The notes under the pieces: generated by a model
What the model saw: only the letters and a program-made list of their open reading frames with translations
Told to the model about the DNA's origin: nothing
Database searches by the model: none
Shown here: one piece after another, positions 44,101 through 57,200 of the stretch
Layout of the letters: every line of letters begins with the position of its first letter
Numbering within the stretch: the first letter of the stretch is position 1
Program-made: the position numbers and the translations under genes
From: Misgurnus anguillicaudatus
Lineage: Eukaryota > Chordata > Actinopteri > Cypriniformes > Cobitidae
Length of the DNA stretch: 64,000 nt
Direction: 5' to 3'
NCBI RefSeq assembly: GCF_027580225.2
Contig: NC_073361.2
Span: 18,051,001-18,115,000 of the forward strand

Positions 44101-47100
44101 ATCATGTTTCGTTGTAAAAAAAATCTTGTTAAATATCTATGAAACCAACGCTAACAATATCTGAGGTTGTTTTGCACCACATAGACTTGTGGTGTGAGAG
44201 TGCTATGTGCCCCAGGTCAAAGAGGAGGTCAGGTCTTGGTCTTGCAGGGCTGGAATGAAATTAGGGCATTAGACAGAGGGGGAGTCCAAAAATCACAAGA
44301 TAGACTTTCTGTAGAAGCAAAAAACAGATCCGTCCTTATCTGTGAAAGCCCTATCAGTTATATTCATTGATCTTCACTGATTTGTGCCAAGCTATGTAAA
44401 TAGGCCCAAAAGCTTAATGCTAGGTCGTTTGGATCTTAGGCAGCCATGCAAACTGTATGACCATGTGGTCAAGAAAGTTAAGGGTGGAGTTGTTGGTGCA
44501 GCTCTCTGTGGTGCTTACATTGTTAATGAATCATGCATGCAGCTGCAGGCCCTCACTGAGCTCAGACTACTAAACAGAAAGTGGCTCTTGACCACTAAGG
44601 ACCACGATTGTGCTTGAATTTCATTAGCAAACCATTGAAAGCGCAATATAATGTAACCTGTTTCTCTGTTGGAGCATATTGGCTTTTGTATTTTCAAGTT
44701 GTCTGTTTTGTGCGTCTACTTAAGACTCATTTTGTATTTGCATTGATGTTGATAACGGAATACATTTTAAGAAGGATGTTAAATTTAGATTATTGAAACC
44801 AAACACAGTGGAAAGCCTTTGTTTTAGTCCAGCAAATTTTTGGGTTGCTGCTCATCTATCCTCCCATTTCTGCTTACCGTGCTTAAGTCTTTACTCTCTG
44901 TTTTAATCCATTTTATCTCTTACTTTTGTCTTTACTAAACCTTTCATGATTCCAAGACCGTCCTGCCCCGACCAAGAGCTGCTCTGTCTGTCTCTGGATT
45001 GCATAAGAAGTTTCTAAAAATACTTGAGATACAGCAGCCGATCTGTGGCACTGGGAAAATAGACGCGCTATTTTATTTTTACACAGCCTGAGGCGAATGC
45101 TGATCAGCATCAAAGTCCTTAAGGCTCAATCAGAAATGTTTCATCTTTAGATTGTTTAGATGAGCTCTTTTCAAAAAGATGCAATTCTGTTTCAATTTTT
45201 GCGTTGTATGCATATCATGCTTAACCAAAAGCATTTTGCCAATTGCCATGCCACTTCTATCCCACGTAGCCTTTGCAAGTCAAGTTAAATGGGCAGATTG
45301 TCTGAATAACTAGTCCTTAGAGCAATGGTGAGCCTTTTATGGCAATGCAAACAATTGTATAAGCATTTAAAGCTAGTAAAATGACTCATATTCAGTTAGC
45401 TGCAATTTTAATAAGTTTGGCATGGTCCTGTAGTGCTTGTCTTCTGTGCACATTGTAAAGTGTTTTGTTAAATGAAAAGCCAGCACTGGGTTGAACAAAC
45501 ACCAAAGTGCACGTAATGCTGTGTACTTTGAGTTAACATTCAGTGTGTCTTGCTTATTTTGAGGGCAGCAAAGATGATTAACAACCAGTGTAACAGATTT
45601 AATTTACCCTATAGTAATAAAAGATGAACATGCATCGCAAATTATTCTTGTACTTTATCTCTAATCTTTTAGGGATTACATTTGCGTGTTTTCACCCTCC
45701 ATTATGATGCCTTGCAACTAAACTGTTAACCGCTTATTTTTAGAAAGTAACCTATTTTTAATACAGTTGGCTATTTTGGTTGCTGTTGCTGTGAGGTTTG
45801 CTGACTGACACAATGTGTGTAAGCAAATAGCAAGATTGTTTTTAAACACTGTTGTTATATGCTCACTATCTCTGCCAGCTTTCACAGTATATGAACTAGA
45901 GCTTTTGTACAATGGCTTATATCTGGGATTTTAAATGCATAGACAAACTACAAATAATAGACTCATATGTGACCTTAATGTCTTTTCTTTGGCCTTTCAC
46001 CAGGAGCCATTAGGTTAGATAAATGCTCTCCTTCCTAGTTTCCAGAACTCTTGCTTCTTTAAAGCTAAATGTGTGTTGCTGTTTAAAAGTTTAATTAAAT
46101 CAGCGAAACTTTAAGATGATATTAGTTATACATCTAGTGCTTTAAAGTTTATTGCAGCTTCTGTTTTTAGATTCATACGCTCATATGCAATAAATGAAGG
46201 CATTGTTGGATCAATAATGGTAGGGAGGCCGAAATGCCAAACCCCCACTTTCTTTGAATGACTGAAAGATATGACTGCACAGTGTTTAAACAAAGAGCTT
46301 TATAAACATCTGGTAGGAATATGAGCTTTCTCTGAGCTAGTCTTCCTGCATTGATGGAGTGCAAGCTTGTCAGCGCTGTAGCGGAAAACCTGACTTTGCT
46401 ACCATAGAGACAAACAGGAAGTGGTGGTGTGAAACTTGGCCCAGTGAGACGTGTGCACGGAGATAAGTGCTGATTTTACACTGGTTGTTGAACAAATGTA
46501 CTTTTGCTTCAGTTTGTTATACACCTGTAATATGAGACATTTCGGGTTACTTGTGATAGGGCCTAAAAAAAAAATTTGTTTGGTTCCGGTTTCCGACCGA
46601 CCCTGCCAATTTATGTGCGACCCAAATTTATTTTATGAGCTTGGGGAAGAAATAATACACATTAAATAAATACACAAATAAAAATTTTTTGAGGCGAACT
46701 ATAATTTACCTTTTAGTACAGCACCGTTTTTGTAAAGCACGCGTCCTCCAGCAACAAACAAAGCAGCTACACAGTCGTTAACACAATAGTTCACAGATCG
46801 TTGTCGCCACTTACAAAAGCACTGGTAAAGTGGTAATTTTTGGTGTGCATTCGAGATGCTGTTTCGGGCACAGCAACGTGATCTTTTGCCCCGCCGAAAG
46901 TTGTAAATTACAGACAAAAAAAGACGAGCTGAACAACGATATGCAAGTGGGCTTTTCTCTTCCAGAGAGCACAAACCAAGGCTCATTTTTGCTGGCAGTA
47001 AGTGAATTATAATATTTGAATTTATGGTATTATGACCAGGGCTTGACATTAACACCGCCAAACGCGGGTAAGATTTCGGCCGTAAGGCGGGTCTGTTTTC

Positions 47101-48161
47101 TTAAAAGTTATGCGAAATGATAAACAATACGCAATGCGACACTGGGAAACTACAACTTCCATGAGCATTCTGCACCCAGAGCAACGCACAGAGATCTGTT
47201 GAGAGACGCGCACGCGATCAGCGGGGTGTTGCGGACCAAAGCGTCACCTTCCAGAGAGCGCGCGAGAGCTGATGGATTTGCGAATGCACAAGAGGACGCA
47301 GTCTGAGCACATACACACTTCGGGAAAGATAAAACAATTGCATGGAAGTGATTGATTAGATATAATTTGCGTGCAAACTCTCAGGGCAAGAGCGAAGAGA
47401 AATTCAGCGCATCTGAATGCACACGAAATTAAAAGAAACCCGCCATCGAGAGGTTCGCGCATCATTTTAATGTAACAATAATGCCCTCCCGACATTTGTC
47501 ATTAAAAGTCTTAAATCACTTTTATCAGAAACCATTTAGCTTATAAAATACATCTGCATGACAGTAAAATTAATGTACATATCTTGACAGTATTTACTGG
47601 TGTTGTTAATAAATATTTAAAGTGGTAATCGATGGGTTTTGTGTTTATCTTTTCAGTTTAGAATTAGTGTTTCTTCTACACCCCTGTTCTACTTTTAATA
47701 TATTCATTCAAAGTTAATCTATTTATGCCTTACTTACTAGCATGTTTTTCATGCATCTTATATGATCTATACTGATATACCAGCTATATACCAGCTAAAT
47801 GTTGTCTTAATTCGGGTAGTCAGACTGCATTTGAAATTCAGTCTGCATCTAATTTAGCAAGTAAATTTGCTCGAATTAAAGTAATTTTAGGATGCCAAAG
47901 TCAAATGTAATCATATACAATTTAACTTTGGCTAGTACCTTTGAAAAACAACTAGCCACTTTGGCTGGTGAGCAAAAAAGTTAATGTCAAGCCCTGATTA
48001 TGCTACAAAGAGTTCCACTTTTATACTTTAGCCACAGGCTCACGTAAGATATTTTTCATATCATACAGACAGATTCAACACCGGCCTCCACATATTGCGT
48101 TTCGTTATTTATTTATTTTTTACTTTAAAACACGCAGTGTATTCGTTCAGCTGCATTTACT

Positions 48162-48226
<65 letters not shown>

Positions 48227-51200
48227 ATTAAAAAGAGATAATCCGTGGAGATCCGTGGCTCTGCGCTGCGTGAGACAAACACGCAATAATATTTAACAAT
48301 TTCCTACCTATCCCTTGCTGCCACTGTAAAAAAAATAAAAAAATAAAATAAAATAAATTCCCTACCGACCCATGACCTAAACTGACAACCAACCGGAACC
48401 AAACTTTATTTTTTTTTATGCCTAGTAAACTTTGTTTCAAGTATTACAGAACTAGTTTGGTGGTGATGAGCTTATAGATCCTGTGCATTTGGGCCCTGTT
48501 GCATGAAAATACTTAAGTGAAGGTTTCCCTGAGGTGGAAAGAAAAGATTTTGAGCTGCAACAAACGTCTTAACTGTCACCCTTACCTATGTGTTTTGTGT
48601 CTGTCAAAACATAGCAATGAAGAAGGGGTTGTTATATTACAAAATTATATTACAAAATCACAGCGTAAACAAATCAGCGGACACCGCTCAACCGACGGTG
48701 GATTTGTGTACATTGAAGACATTTATACAATAACAATTTTATTTTGATTGTAAGAAATATGCCTCTGTACTTCCTCCTCTTTAAAAAAATAATATCAGCC
48801 ATGACTTTTATGTTAAGGGACATGGTCCCTTAATTATTATGTTTTTTAGAGGGTGTGCACACCAAAGCTTTCAAACATGGCTGAAAACTTCAGGCAGACA
48901 CCGACTGCCAGCTTTTTTGCAGACTGGCAGCTTTTTCAGTGCTTTGGTTGCTATGATACTTCTGCTTTGTTTATCAGTTGTTGAATGATACGCCGGTTGG
49001 TTGTTGTGATGTTTATCCTGACCCTCCTCCACTGTGATTGGACGGCCGTGTGAGAACTGACATGGACGAGCTGAGCCTTTCACCCAAAGTTTAATATTTT
49101 TCAACTCTTGACGCTCAGCGCTGAACACGGAAAAACCGTCGAGTGCCGACTTTCTGCGCAGAAAAAGCCAGCTGCTGGCTTTTTTGAGAAGCGCTATGCT
49201 TCTATTGGAAAAAACTGAAAACATATGCCGGTCACCGGAGTAAACGCTTTGGTGTGCAGTCTGTGCACACTACCTTAAGGTAAAGTGGGTACTAAGGTAA
49301 GGTACAGTGGGCTTTATAGCAACGCATAACAAAACTTAAAGGACAAGTTCGGTATTTTACACTTAAAGCCCTGTTTTCAGATTGTTTATGATGAAATAGA
49401 ACGGTTTTGAGTGAAATTTGGACATATGCTGCTAGCCCAAGAATTTTCGGTTTCTGTGGTGTCAAACCCCCCCCCCCCCCATCCCCACAATGGCTGCATA
49501 GGTGCATTGGAACAATCCTTCCTAAAATGCATTAAACTTTCGTTTACAAAGACGTGAAACTCACAGAGTGGTCAGGGGTGTTCACTGATATGCTCACACA
49601 AAAATCGCTGCAAAAGATGCTTTCCAACAGGTTTTATCGTAGTTTTTGTCCAACTCCATTGACTCTATTAGATGTGCTGTGAGGTACGGTATTACTCCGC
49701 CGGAAACGGAAATGGAGTTGTTTGTAATCTTGCAATTGGCAAGGTGGATTATCGCCATCAACTGGGCTGGAGTGTCTATTATTCAAGCTCTCAATGGAAG
49801 AATGTACAGGTGTGAGGCGTTTGAAAAAATAGGTCCACAAGTTTACAATGAATGGTAAAACACCTGTTGGAAAGCGTCTTTTTAAAAGTTTAATGCATTT
49901 TAGGAAGGATTGTTCCAGTTCACCTATGCCGTTATTGTGAGGGTGGGGGGTTGATACCACAGAAACCGAAAATTCTCGGGCCAGCAGCCTATTTTCAAAT
50001 TTCAGTCAAAACCATTCTAGTTTATCATAAACAATCTGAAAACAGGGCTTTAAGTTTAAAATACCGAACTTGTCCTTTAAGGGAACATTTAAGGGTTAAT
50101 ACTTAAAGTTCACTTATTTGTTAAAGTAAATCCTTAGGTTTTGTCTTGCATCCCGCGTTTCATAAAGGGTACCCATAACCTTATAGATAATGGTTTTCTT
50201 AATTTAAGGTTTTTTATGCAACCGGGCCCTGGTCTCTACTTTGTTAGACATTTTAGGCCAGTGTCCTTTAATTTTGAAAGGATGTAGTACGTTGGTTGAA
50301 ACTGGGATGTTAAAGTGTGTTTGTGTAGTGTAGTGTAGTGTAGTGTAGTGTAGTGTAGTGTGTTGTCTCTGAAATTGCCCACGTTTAGTCATTGGCTCAA
50401 TGTCTAAATAAGGTACCATTTATTGGATCTATCTAGTTACCAACTCTAAAGGCTCACTGCTTTTTAGTCTGCTAAAAGGCTAATTTCTTCTAGACCAAGT
50501 TCAAACATGAGCAATACACTTGCATACACTTAAGGTTTACCATAGCAGTCTCATTGCGCCATGTATCTAAAAATCTAACACATTATTTTCAATGAATGTA
50601 CACACACCAGCAGCATTTGACGGCGACTGTTCACTGTGACTCTGGACGCTGCTCTAATCCCTGCGGCGCCACTCACATAGTTTGACATTAAATTAAATGA
50701 TATTTGTCCCAAATCATAGATTAACATAGGCTGCTAATGCATAGTATGCATCTTGAAGTAGACTCTGAGTCTGATTAAACTTGCGCTGTTGAATATGCAC
50801 GTCCGGTCTGCGATACATGCAAGTTGTCCTACATTTGCCGCTGCCCGGTGTGCAACCTCCTTCAGATTTCAAAAACTAGCAAAATATATGTTCGTGATAC
50901 ATAATTGGGGTGTTTCTGAATTCAGAAAAACTGACCAACTCACTGTTTCTTTTAAGTGGAAACTATTTTCTTACTCTTACCGATTTCCAGGGGCCTTTTT
51001 TTAAAAAGCAAGAATGGTTTTGTAAAAATATTGATATAACCAATATTATAACCAAGAATATAACCAACTTTACAGTTTAAGACAGTGAAAAAGACTAAAC
51101 GATCCCAACCGAGGCAAGGGTCTTATCTAGTGAAACGATCGGCATTTTCGCAAAGTAAAAATATGTTGTTTTAAACCACAACTTCTTTTCTTGCACTGAA

Positions 51201-54200
51201 CTGAAGTGAACTTCTGGTATGTATTTATTTAACGGTCTGGCTAGTGGCTAAACTGATCTCTGATCCTAAACTGAAGTACCTTGTCGAAAATAAAATGTTT
51301 TGGTTTGCTAAAGACAATTGGAGTCGACGAGCATAGATCACAACTGTCCTGAGGTTTGACAGCCAGAGGTTTAACATTAGCTCAGTGTAATGGTTGATAT
51401 GCGTTAGATATGATATTTAAGCGAAGGTAATTAACGCGTTAATTTTCCTTGTTATCAGAAATAAACTACTGTAAAAAAACCCCACCGTTTTTCAATATTT
51501 TACTATGTTATTCTTACCTCAACTTGGATGAATTAATACATACCTATCTTTTTTCAATGTGTGCACTTTTAAGGCCGGAGTATACTTTTTTCCGCGTTCG
51601 CGCAGCACACTCCCCGCGGCTACACGCGGATGGCTGCATTGGACACGTATACACAATACAAATAATTTCTTATTCAAATTATTACTCTACCTGGCTATCA
51701 GTGCAGCACTGTACATAAAAAAGGATAGATGAAGAAAAGTAGTGGATCCACCACTGCAAACAAAGTTTACAACAGCAACCATAAATCAAAGAACAGAAAT
51801 CAAACATTATGGTGACAAAAATGTTCCACAGCAATTTGTTCTTGGAAGAGGTGAAAATAAATGAAGAAAAGACGATGGTGTGTGTGCAAATGCTGTCTAT
51901 TGCCTTCACTTTAAAAATGGCTGGGTTATTTTTGACCCATAATGGGTAAATATTGGACAGAACACGTGCTGGGTTAAAAATGACCCCGTGCTGGGTCAAA
52001 AATGACCCCATGCTGGGTCAAAAATGACCCCATGCTGGGTCAAAAATGACCCAATGTTGGTTTGTTGTTATGCAATTATGGGGTATAATAACCCAACACT
52101 TGGGTTAAAATAACCCAGCATTGGGTCAATTTTTAACCCAGCACGTGTTCTGTCCAATATTTACCCATTATGGGTCAAAAATAACCCAGCCATTTTTAGA
52201 GTGTTTGTGTTATTGTTTATAGTGTAGTGTCCTATCTCAACATTTCCACGCGCATGCGCTGTCATACACGGACTGTCCGCGCAGCCTCAAATTTTGGGCA
52301 GCACGCGGACAGTGCGCGCGGACGGCCATGGACCCTTCTGATGACAAAAATGACGTCATGCGGACGGTGCGCATACGCAGACGTCCCTAGTATACCTTTG
52401 GCTTAAATCTTTGTACAGCACTTTGTGAATGTGTTAGCATTTAGCCTAGCCCCATTCATTCCTATGGCTCCGAACAAAAGTTTTATTTTGTGCCACCATA
52501 CTTACTCGTGTAACTACTCATGTAACAGTCTTTAAATAGGGAAAGTGTTTGGTGGCTTCTAATTCTGATTGTAAATCATCCCTGTTTGGATCCTAAGGAA
52601 TGAATGGGGCTAGGCTAAATGCTATCACATTCATGAGGTGCTGTACAAAGATTAAAAGTGCACGCATTGAAAAAAGAAAGGTATGTATTAATTTGTCTAA
52701 GTTGAGGTAAGAACATAGTAAAATATTGAAAAACTGTGGTGTTTTCCTTTAAAGGACTTTTGATTCTACGTGGAAGTCTACCATAGTGGTAGTTTGTCTG
52801 TCAAACAAACGTTTGTTTATGTTGTTCCTGCTGAAAACGTCTATATGAAGAAAGATAATAATGTAATCATATAAGAGCAAATTTGAAATTCACACATGGA
52901 ATTATGAGAACATCTATTTTTCCCGATTAATTCCATACATTTTAATATGGTGTGTACTTTGGACTTAATGCATATGCAGTGTCATTGCGTAATCCGTAAA
53001 AATACATAGTCTTTGAATAATATAGATTTTCAAAATATATAATAAATACATTTTGTTTTCAAAAACCATATATCATACATTATTTTAAAGAACATTTAAA
53101 TATAATTTCTTGTTAAATCTATTATTTTCCCATTGTATATTTACATTATCTTTGTCAAATTTAAGTTTTCTTCATTTTTTGTGTTATGCCATTTAACACA
53201 TTATGTGTCTCTTTTGTTGATTTTGTGTTAAAGTAAGTTGTGTTAAAAGTAGCACAAAATGTGTTGTTCCTAGATGTGTCTATTTTGGGACAACGCATTC
53301 AGTGTGTTGTCACAAATTGAACACTGATTGTGTTGTTTTTATTGTGTAGATAATATTCACAATAGATTCACTATAGTGGCATTTTTTGCTTCCACATTTT
53401 TATATCGGGCACATTTTGGTCCTATAGGGTACTATATGTTCCCCTTATTTGCCTATGTAGTCCAGATCCCTTGGAAGGCATAGGGTTGCTCTCTGTAGCT
53501 ACCGAGAGACATTGAGAAGGTCCCCTGCTGTAAATGACGTGGGGTCACTGTATTCATCAGGCTCCAGGGAGCAGTTTCCCTCAGCGTTGCCTGTTGCTTC
53601 ACTGTTAGTCCTCTATTAAGCAAATCTCATTCCTCATCCTGCTCGCACATGTTTCTGCAAGAACCTGTTGCCTGTGAATTTCTCACTGCTTAACCTTGAG
53701 TTCAACTAAACAGCATTACTCTTACCCTGCAGTAAGCAATAGGTATTTTTATGCATGGCCATTCTTATTTTTTACATGCTATTTAGAACAAACATAGGCA
53801 GAAGAAGGTGTTAAAATGGTGGAGATTTCAGTCACCAGTTTCTTTAGTTAGCACTGGTATATGGCCGATTCTCTGAATACTTGTATGTCATCTTCAGCAG
53901 CTCTTCTGTAGCTATTTGGTAAATGGTCCCTACAGGAGCTTGGCAGAGCCGCAGAGCAGTTACATCTTCTGGTCAGACAGCCCATCAATTCTTTGAAGGG
54001 ATAAACAGTTTGTGTCAGCACAAAACAAACAGTGTCAGCTGCACTAACTTTCTTGAAATTGGCTTATTTGTTAGATGTTGTATTAGTTTTCTCTTATGAC
54101 ACTGAAATTCCTTTACTTTAGGGATGCACCGATAGGATTTTTTTGGGCCGATACCGATACCGATTTAAGCAGACAACTTCTGGCCGATACCGATGCCGAT

Positions 54201-57200
54201 ACCGATATTAAACACTATACAACACTATACAGTTGGTCTATTAGCTAGTTTATTTCTGCATCAAATTATTTTTACTGAACATGGATTGTATCTAATTAAC
54301 ATTCAACTGACCAACATAATAAGAGGCACAAATTAAGCTAAAACAAATATAATACGACAACAGGACAACCTTCAAAGGTGGTTTTTGCTATTCAGCATTT
54401 CTTTTATTAACAACATTTTTTTTTACATATAATGGATTTCTTTAATAAACATAAATAATGCCATTGCTATTGCTTTAAACAGAGTATAAATATTGCTACT
54501 TCAAAAAAGTTGGACTTCTTGCCCCACTAAAGTGCAGTCTGTTTCTTTTATTGTCCAAGACATTTGAGCCAGCTTAACAAAGGTTTTCTGTCTGTGCTTA
54601 AGTATAGTGCACACTAGGGCTGGACCAGAATGTTCGAATATTCGTTCCGTTGGTTGACATTAGATTTTCAGTTTTGAGATTCGAATATATATATATTTTA
54701 CAGCGTTAATGCAGAGCTTTTGCCAAGCAAGAAGTGCGCTTCACGCTCCAGCTCTATAGGTGGCGCAGAGAGACCAACATCCATAGCCAACAGCCATCAA
54801 ACGCCACCAGTAGAAGAGATCGCCTCAAAGCGGGCTTCCTGCTTTGGCATTCACACTAATAGTGTTGTAAATAACGTTCAGTTTTTTGCAAAAACTGATT
54901 GATTTGCTTCACAAGACATCAATATGTCACACGGAGTTATGGGGGATTACTTTTGTATTAGATATACATGTTTAAAGTGGCGGATCGGTTGGCTTGCATG
55001 ACGGAGCACTGGGGTTTCTGCAAAATATCTTCTTTATTGTTCTACTGATGAAAAACATATTGGATGGTGTAAGTGTTAGTAAATAAACTTGATTTTAAAA
55101 GTATGCTACCGTTTTATTACAGTTTGTTGAACTTCATTCATTCGTTCATTTATTTACGTTGTTTTATTTAAATGGGCTAAGTTACCCTTTACGTTATCAG
55201 TAATTACTATGCTTCTAATTTCTTATACGGGAGTGTTTGTTTGTTAGAAAAATGTTAGGCTAACGTTACCTTATTAAAAGTTTTGCTCGTGTTTTGTTTC
55301 ACTAATGCTGATCTCGCAGCACGCGTGACAGGCACGCCGCTACATACGCACACAGATTCCTGCCTTTATTAAAGAGAAAAATATGTTCAGTCCCTCCTTC
55401 CGAAGCTTTGAATATTTGATTTGATTTCTACTAGAGCTTTGAAGCTCAAAAAATGGTATTCGGAACAGCCCTAGTGCACACCCAAACATTAAATCATTTT
55501 AATTGAACATGCAATTCATTGACTTTATGCGGTTAATTAATAAACAATCGGTATCGGCCTTTCTCGTGCTATTGCCGATATGCCGATGGTTTCAAATTCA
55601 TCAAAAATCGGCCGATAAATATCGGCGGCCGATGCATCGGTGCATCACTACTTTACTTAATTTATCATATTTGTTGTTCCAATTGAGTATCTGCCTTGGA
55701 TTGCTCATATTCTTGTTGTTTGGCATTCTCTCAAATAAAAATGAACAGCTCATACATTCTGCTAAGCGTAGCCTAATTTCTGACCACAGTGTGTAAGATG
55801 AGCCTAACTCACAGCGTGCATTACAGTCTCTTTACACCTGCTTTTGTCAGGTCCAAGATGGTTTCAAGGGACCTGCATGTGAGCAGTCAGATCTCCACCC
55901 ATATAGTTTTTGTCAAAAATGGTGGCAAAGGTTTATTTTTCAAATGTTACTGTAGGACCTTTAATGCATATACACACTGTAAAAAATGTCTGTAGAAATT
56001 ACAGTATTAATGGGTATTACTGGCAACTAGCTGCCAGTAACTTACTGTAGATTTTACATTTATGTTATTTACTGGCAACATTTTGTTCAAAGTTAAATGA
56101 ACATGAAACATTTTTTGACTTTATCTTATACAGTAAGTTACTGGCAACCAGCTGCAGAATTACAGCAAATATTTTAGAGTGCAGCAAGCAATACAATATA
56201 GTGGCTGTGGCATACATTAAAGGGATAGTTTACAAAAAGTGAAAATTGTCATCATTAGCTCACCCTTAATTCCAAACCTGTATAAATTTTTTTGTTTGCC
56301 TAACGCCAGTGGTGGCCGGTGACTTCTTTTTTCGAGGGCGCTCGATGCGAAGTTCGTCCCAACATGTATGTAGCCTGTCATGTGTGTGGTTCCTTTTTTC
56401 AAAATATGTGTTCAGCGCATCGAGAGATCCTGTGTGCATCACGTGTCTTGTCAAAATAAGTGCCTGGTGCAGACACCTCTAAAGGGTTTATTATAAAAGA
56501 GACGCTCGCGTTTGCCAGATACTCGCATAATCTCATGTGTAATTAGAGTTCACTATTAAGTGAGTGTCTTGCATGTATTTTGTGAACGTGAGTGCCTCTT
56601 TTATCATGAACGGTTCTGACGCGTGTGCAGCAGGCACTTATTTTGACAAAACACGTGATGCACATGGTTTACATGGCGCAACAAACACACATTTTGAAAA
56701 CGCAAGCAACACACATGACACTCCAAACACTTATTTTGAATTAGCACCCCCTCGGATGAGCAGTCACGAGCCGCCACTGCTGAACACATATGTAGATATT
56801 TTCAATAATGTAAACCAAGCAGATCTGGGGCACCATTGGCTTCCATAGTAGGAAAAAAGAATACTGTGGAAGTGAATGGTGCCAGAGATCTGTTTAGCTA
56901 TTAACTTCCTTCAAAATATCTTTATTTGTGTTCTGCAGAACAAATACATTCATAGAGGTTGGAACAAATTAAGGGTGAGAAAAGATGACAGAATTTTTAT
57001 TTTTTGTTGAACTATCCCTTTAAGCTTTTCGTAATGATCATTCTAATAGACTGAACAATTGTTGTAAATCTTGAAATACTGATAAATATTTCACAAGTCT
57101 TAAATTGTTTTGCAGCATGATTTATGCTAGGACAGGCTAAAATGTTTTCCAAAGACTCTAAAATTACTTCTGGATGGATGATTTACCATATAGTCCTCAA

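Larger units (their letters stand above)
46557..48425. mobile_element. Element with 'GGCCTAAAAAAAAAATTTG' ends, interrupted by hAT copy 2
   Basis: The left end TAGGGCCTAAAAAAAAAATT with TTTGGTTCCGGTTTCCG is mirrored at the right by CCGGAACCAAACTTTATTT .. ATGCCTAGTA. The span contains the complete hAT-like copy at 47037-47996 and the (CT)n at 48163-48223, so the true element is about 0.9 kb. The superfamily is unknown. Confidence 0.55.
48491..50229. mobile_element. Large inverted-end element 'GGGCCCGGTTGCAT' with two nested insertions
   Basis: Left end GGGCCCTGTTGCATGAAAAT and right end TTTTTTATGCAACCGGGCCC are inverted repeats. Inside lie two further complete units (48851-49271 and 49336-50080). 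Taking them out leaves a MITE of about 570 bp. A fragment of the same family lies at 27618-27725. Confidence 0.6.
51469..52753. mobile_element. Nest layer A: inverted-end element 'TTTTTCAATATTTTACTATG'
   Basis: The left arm (CCGTTTTTCAATATTTTACT, CTTACCTCAACTTGGATGAA, AATACATACCT) is mirrored at the right (AGGTATGTATTAATTTGTC, TTGAGGTAAGAACATAGTAA, AATATTGAAAAAC). A further inverted pair, TTAGCCTAGCCCCATTCATT / AATGAATGGGGCTAGGCTAA, lies at 52441-52460 and 52600-52619. A truncated copy is at 59541-59785. Confidence 0.7.
51128..52848. mobile_element. MITE family 'TATAGACGGTTTC', copy 3, split by a nested cluster
   Basis: Left part about 51128-51468 (GAACTTCTGGT, TTTAACGGTCTGGCTAGTGG, CTTGTCGAAAATAAAATGTT). 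Right part about 52754-52848 (GTTTGTTTATGTTGTTCCTG, CTGAAAACGTCTATAT). Both match copies 1 and 2. The material between is the A/B/C cluster below. It is the outermost layer of a four-deep nest. Confidence 0.5.

Noticed and set aside
46699..47061. Open frame of about 120 codons on the minus strand
   Set aside because: It straddles the edge of a hAT-like MITE inside another repeat, with no family resemblance and no splice context.
54720..54902. 60-codon frame beginning at 54720
   Set aside because: It lies wholly inside a nested non-autonomous hAT element and has no recognisable domain.
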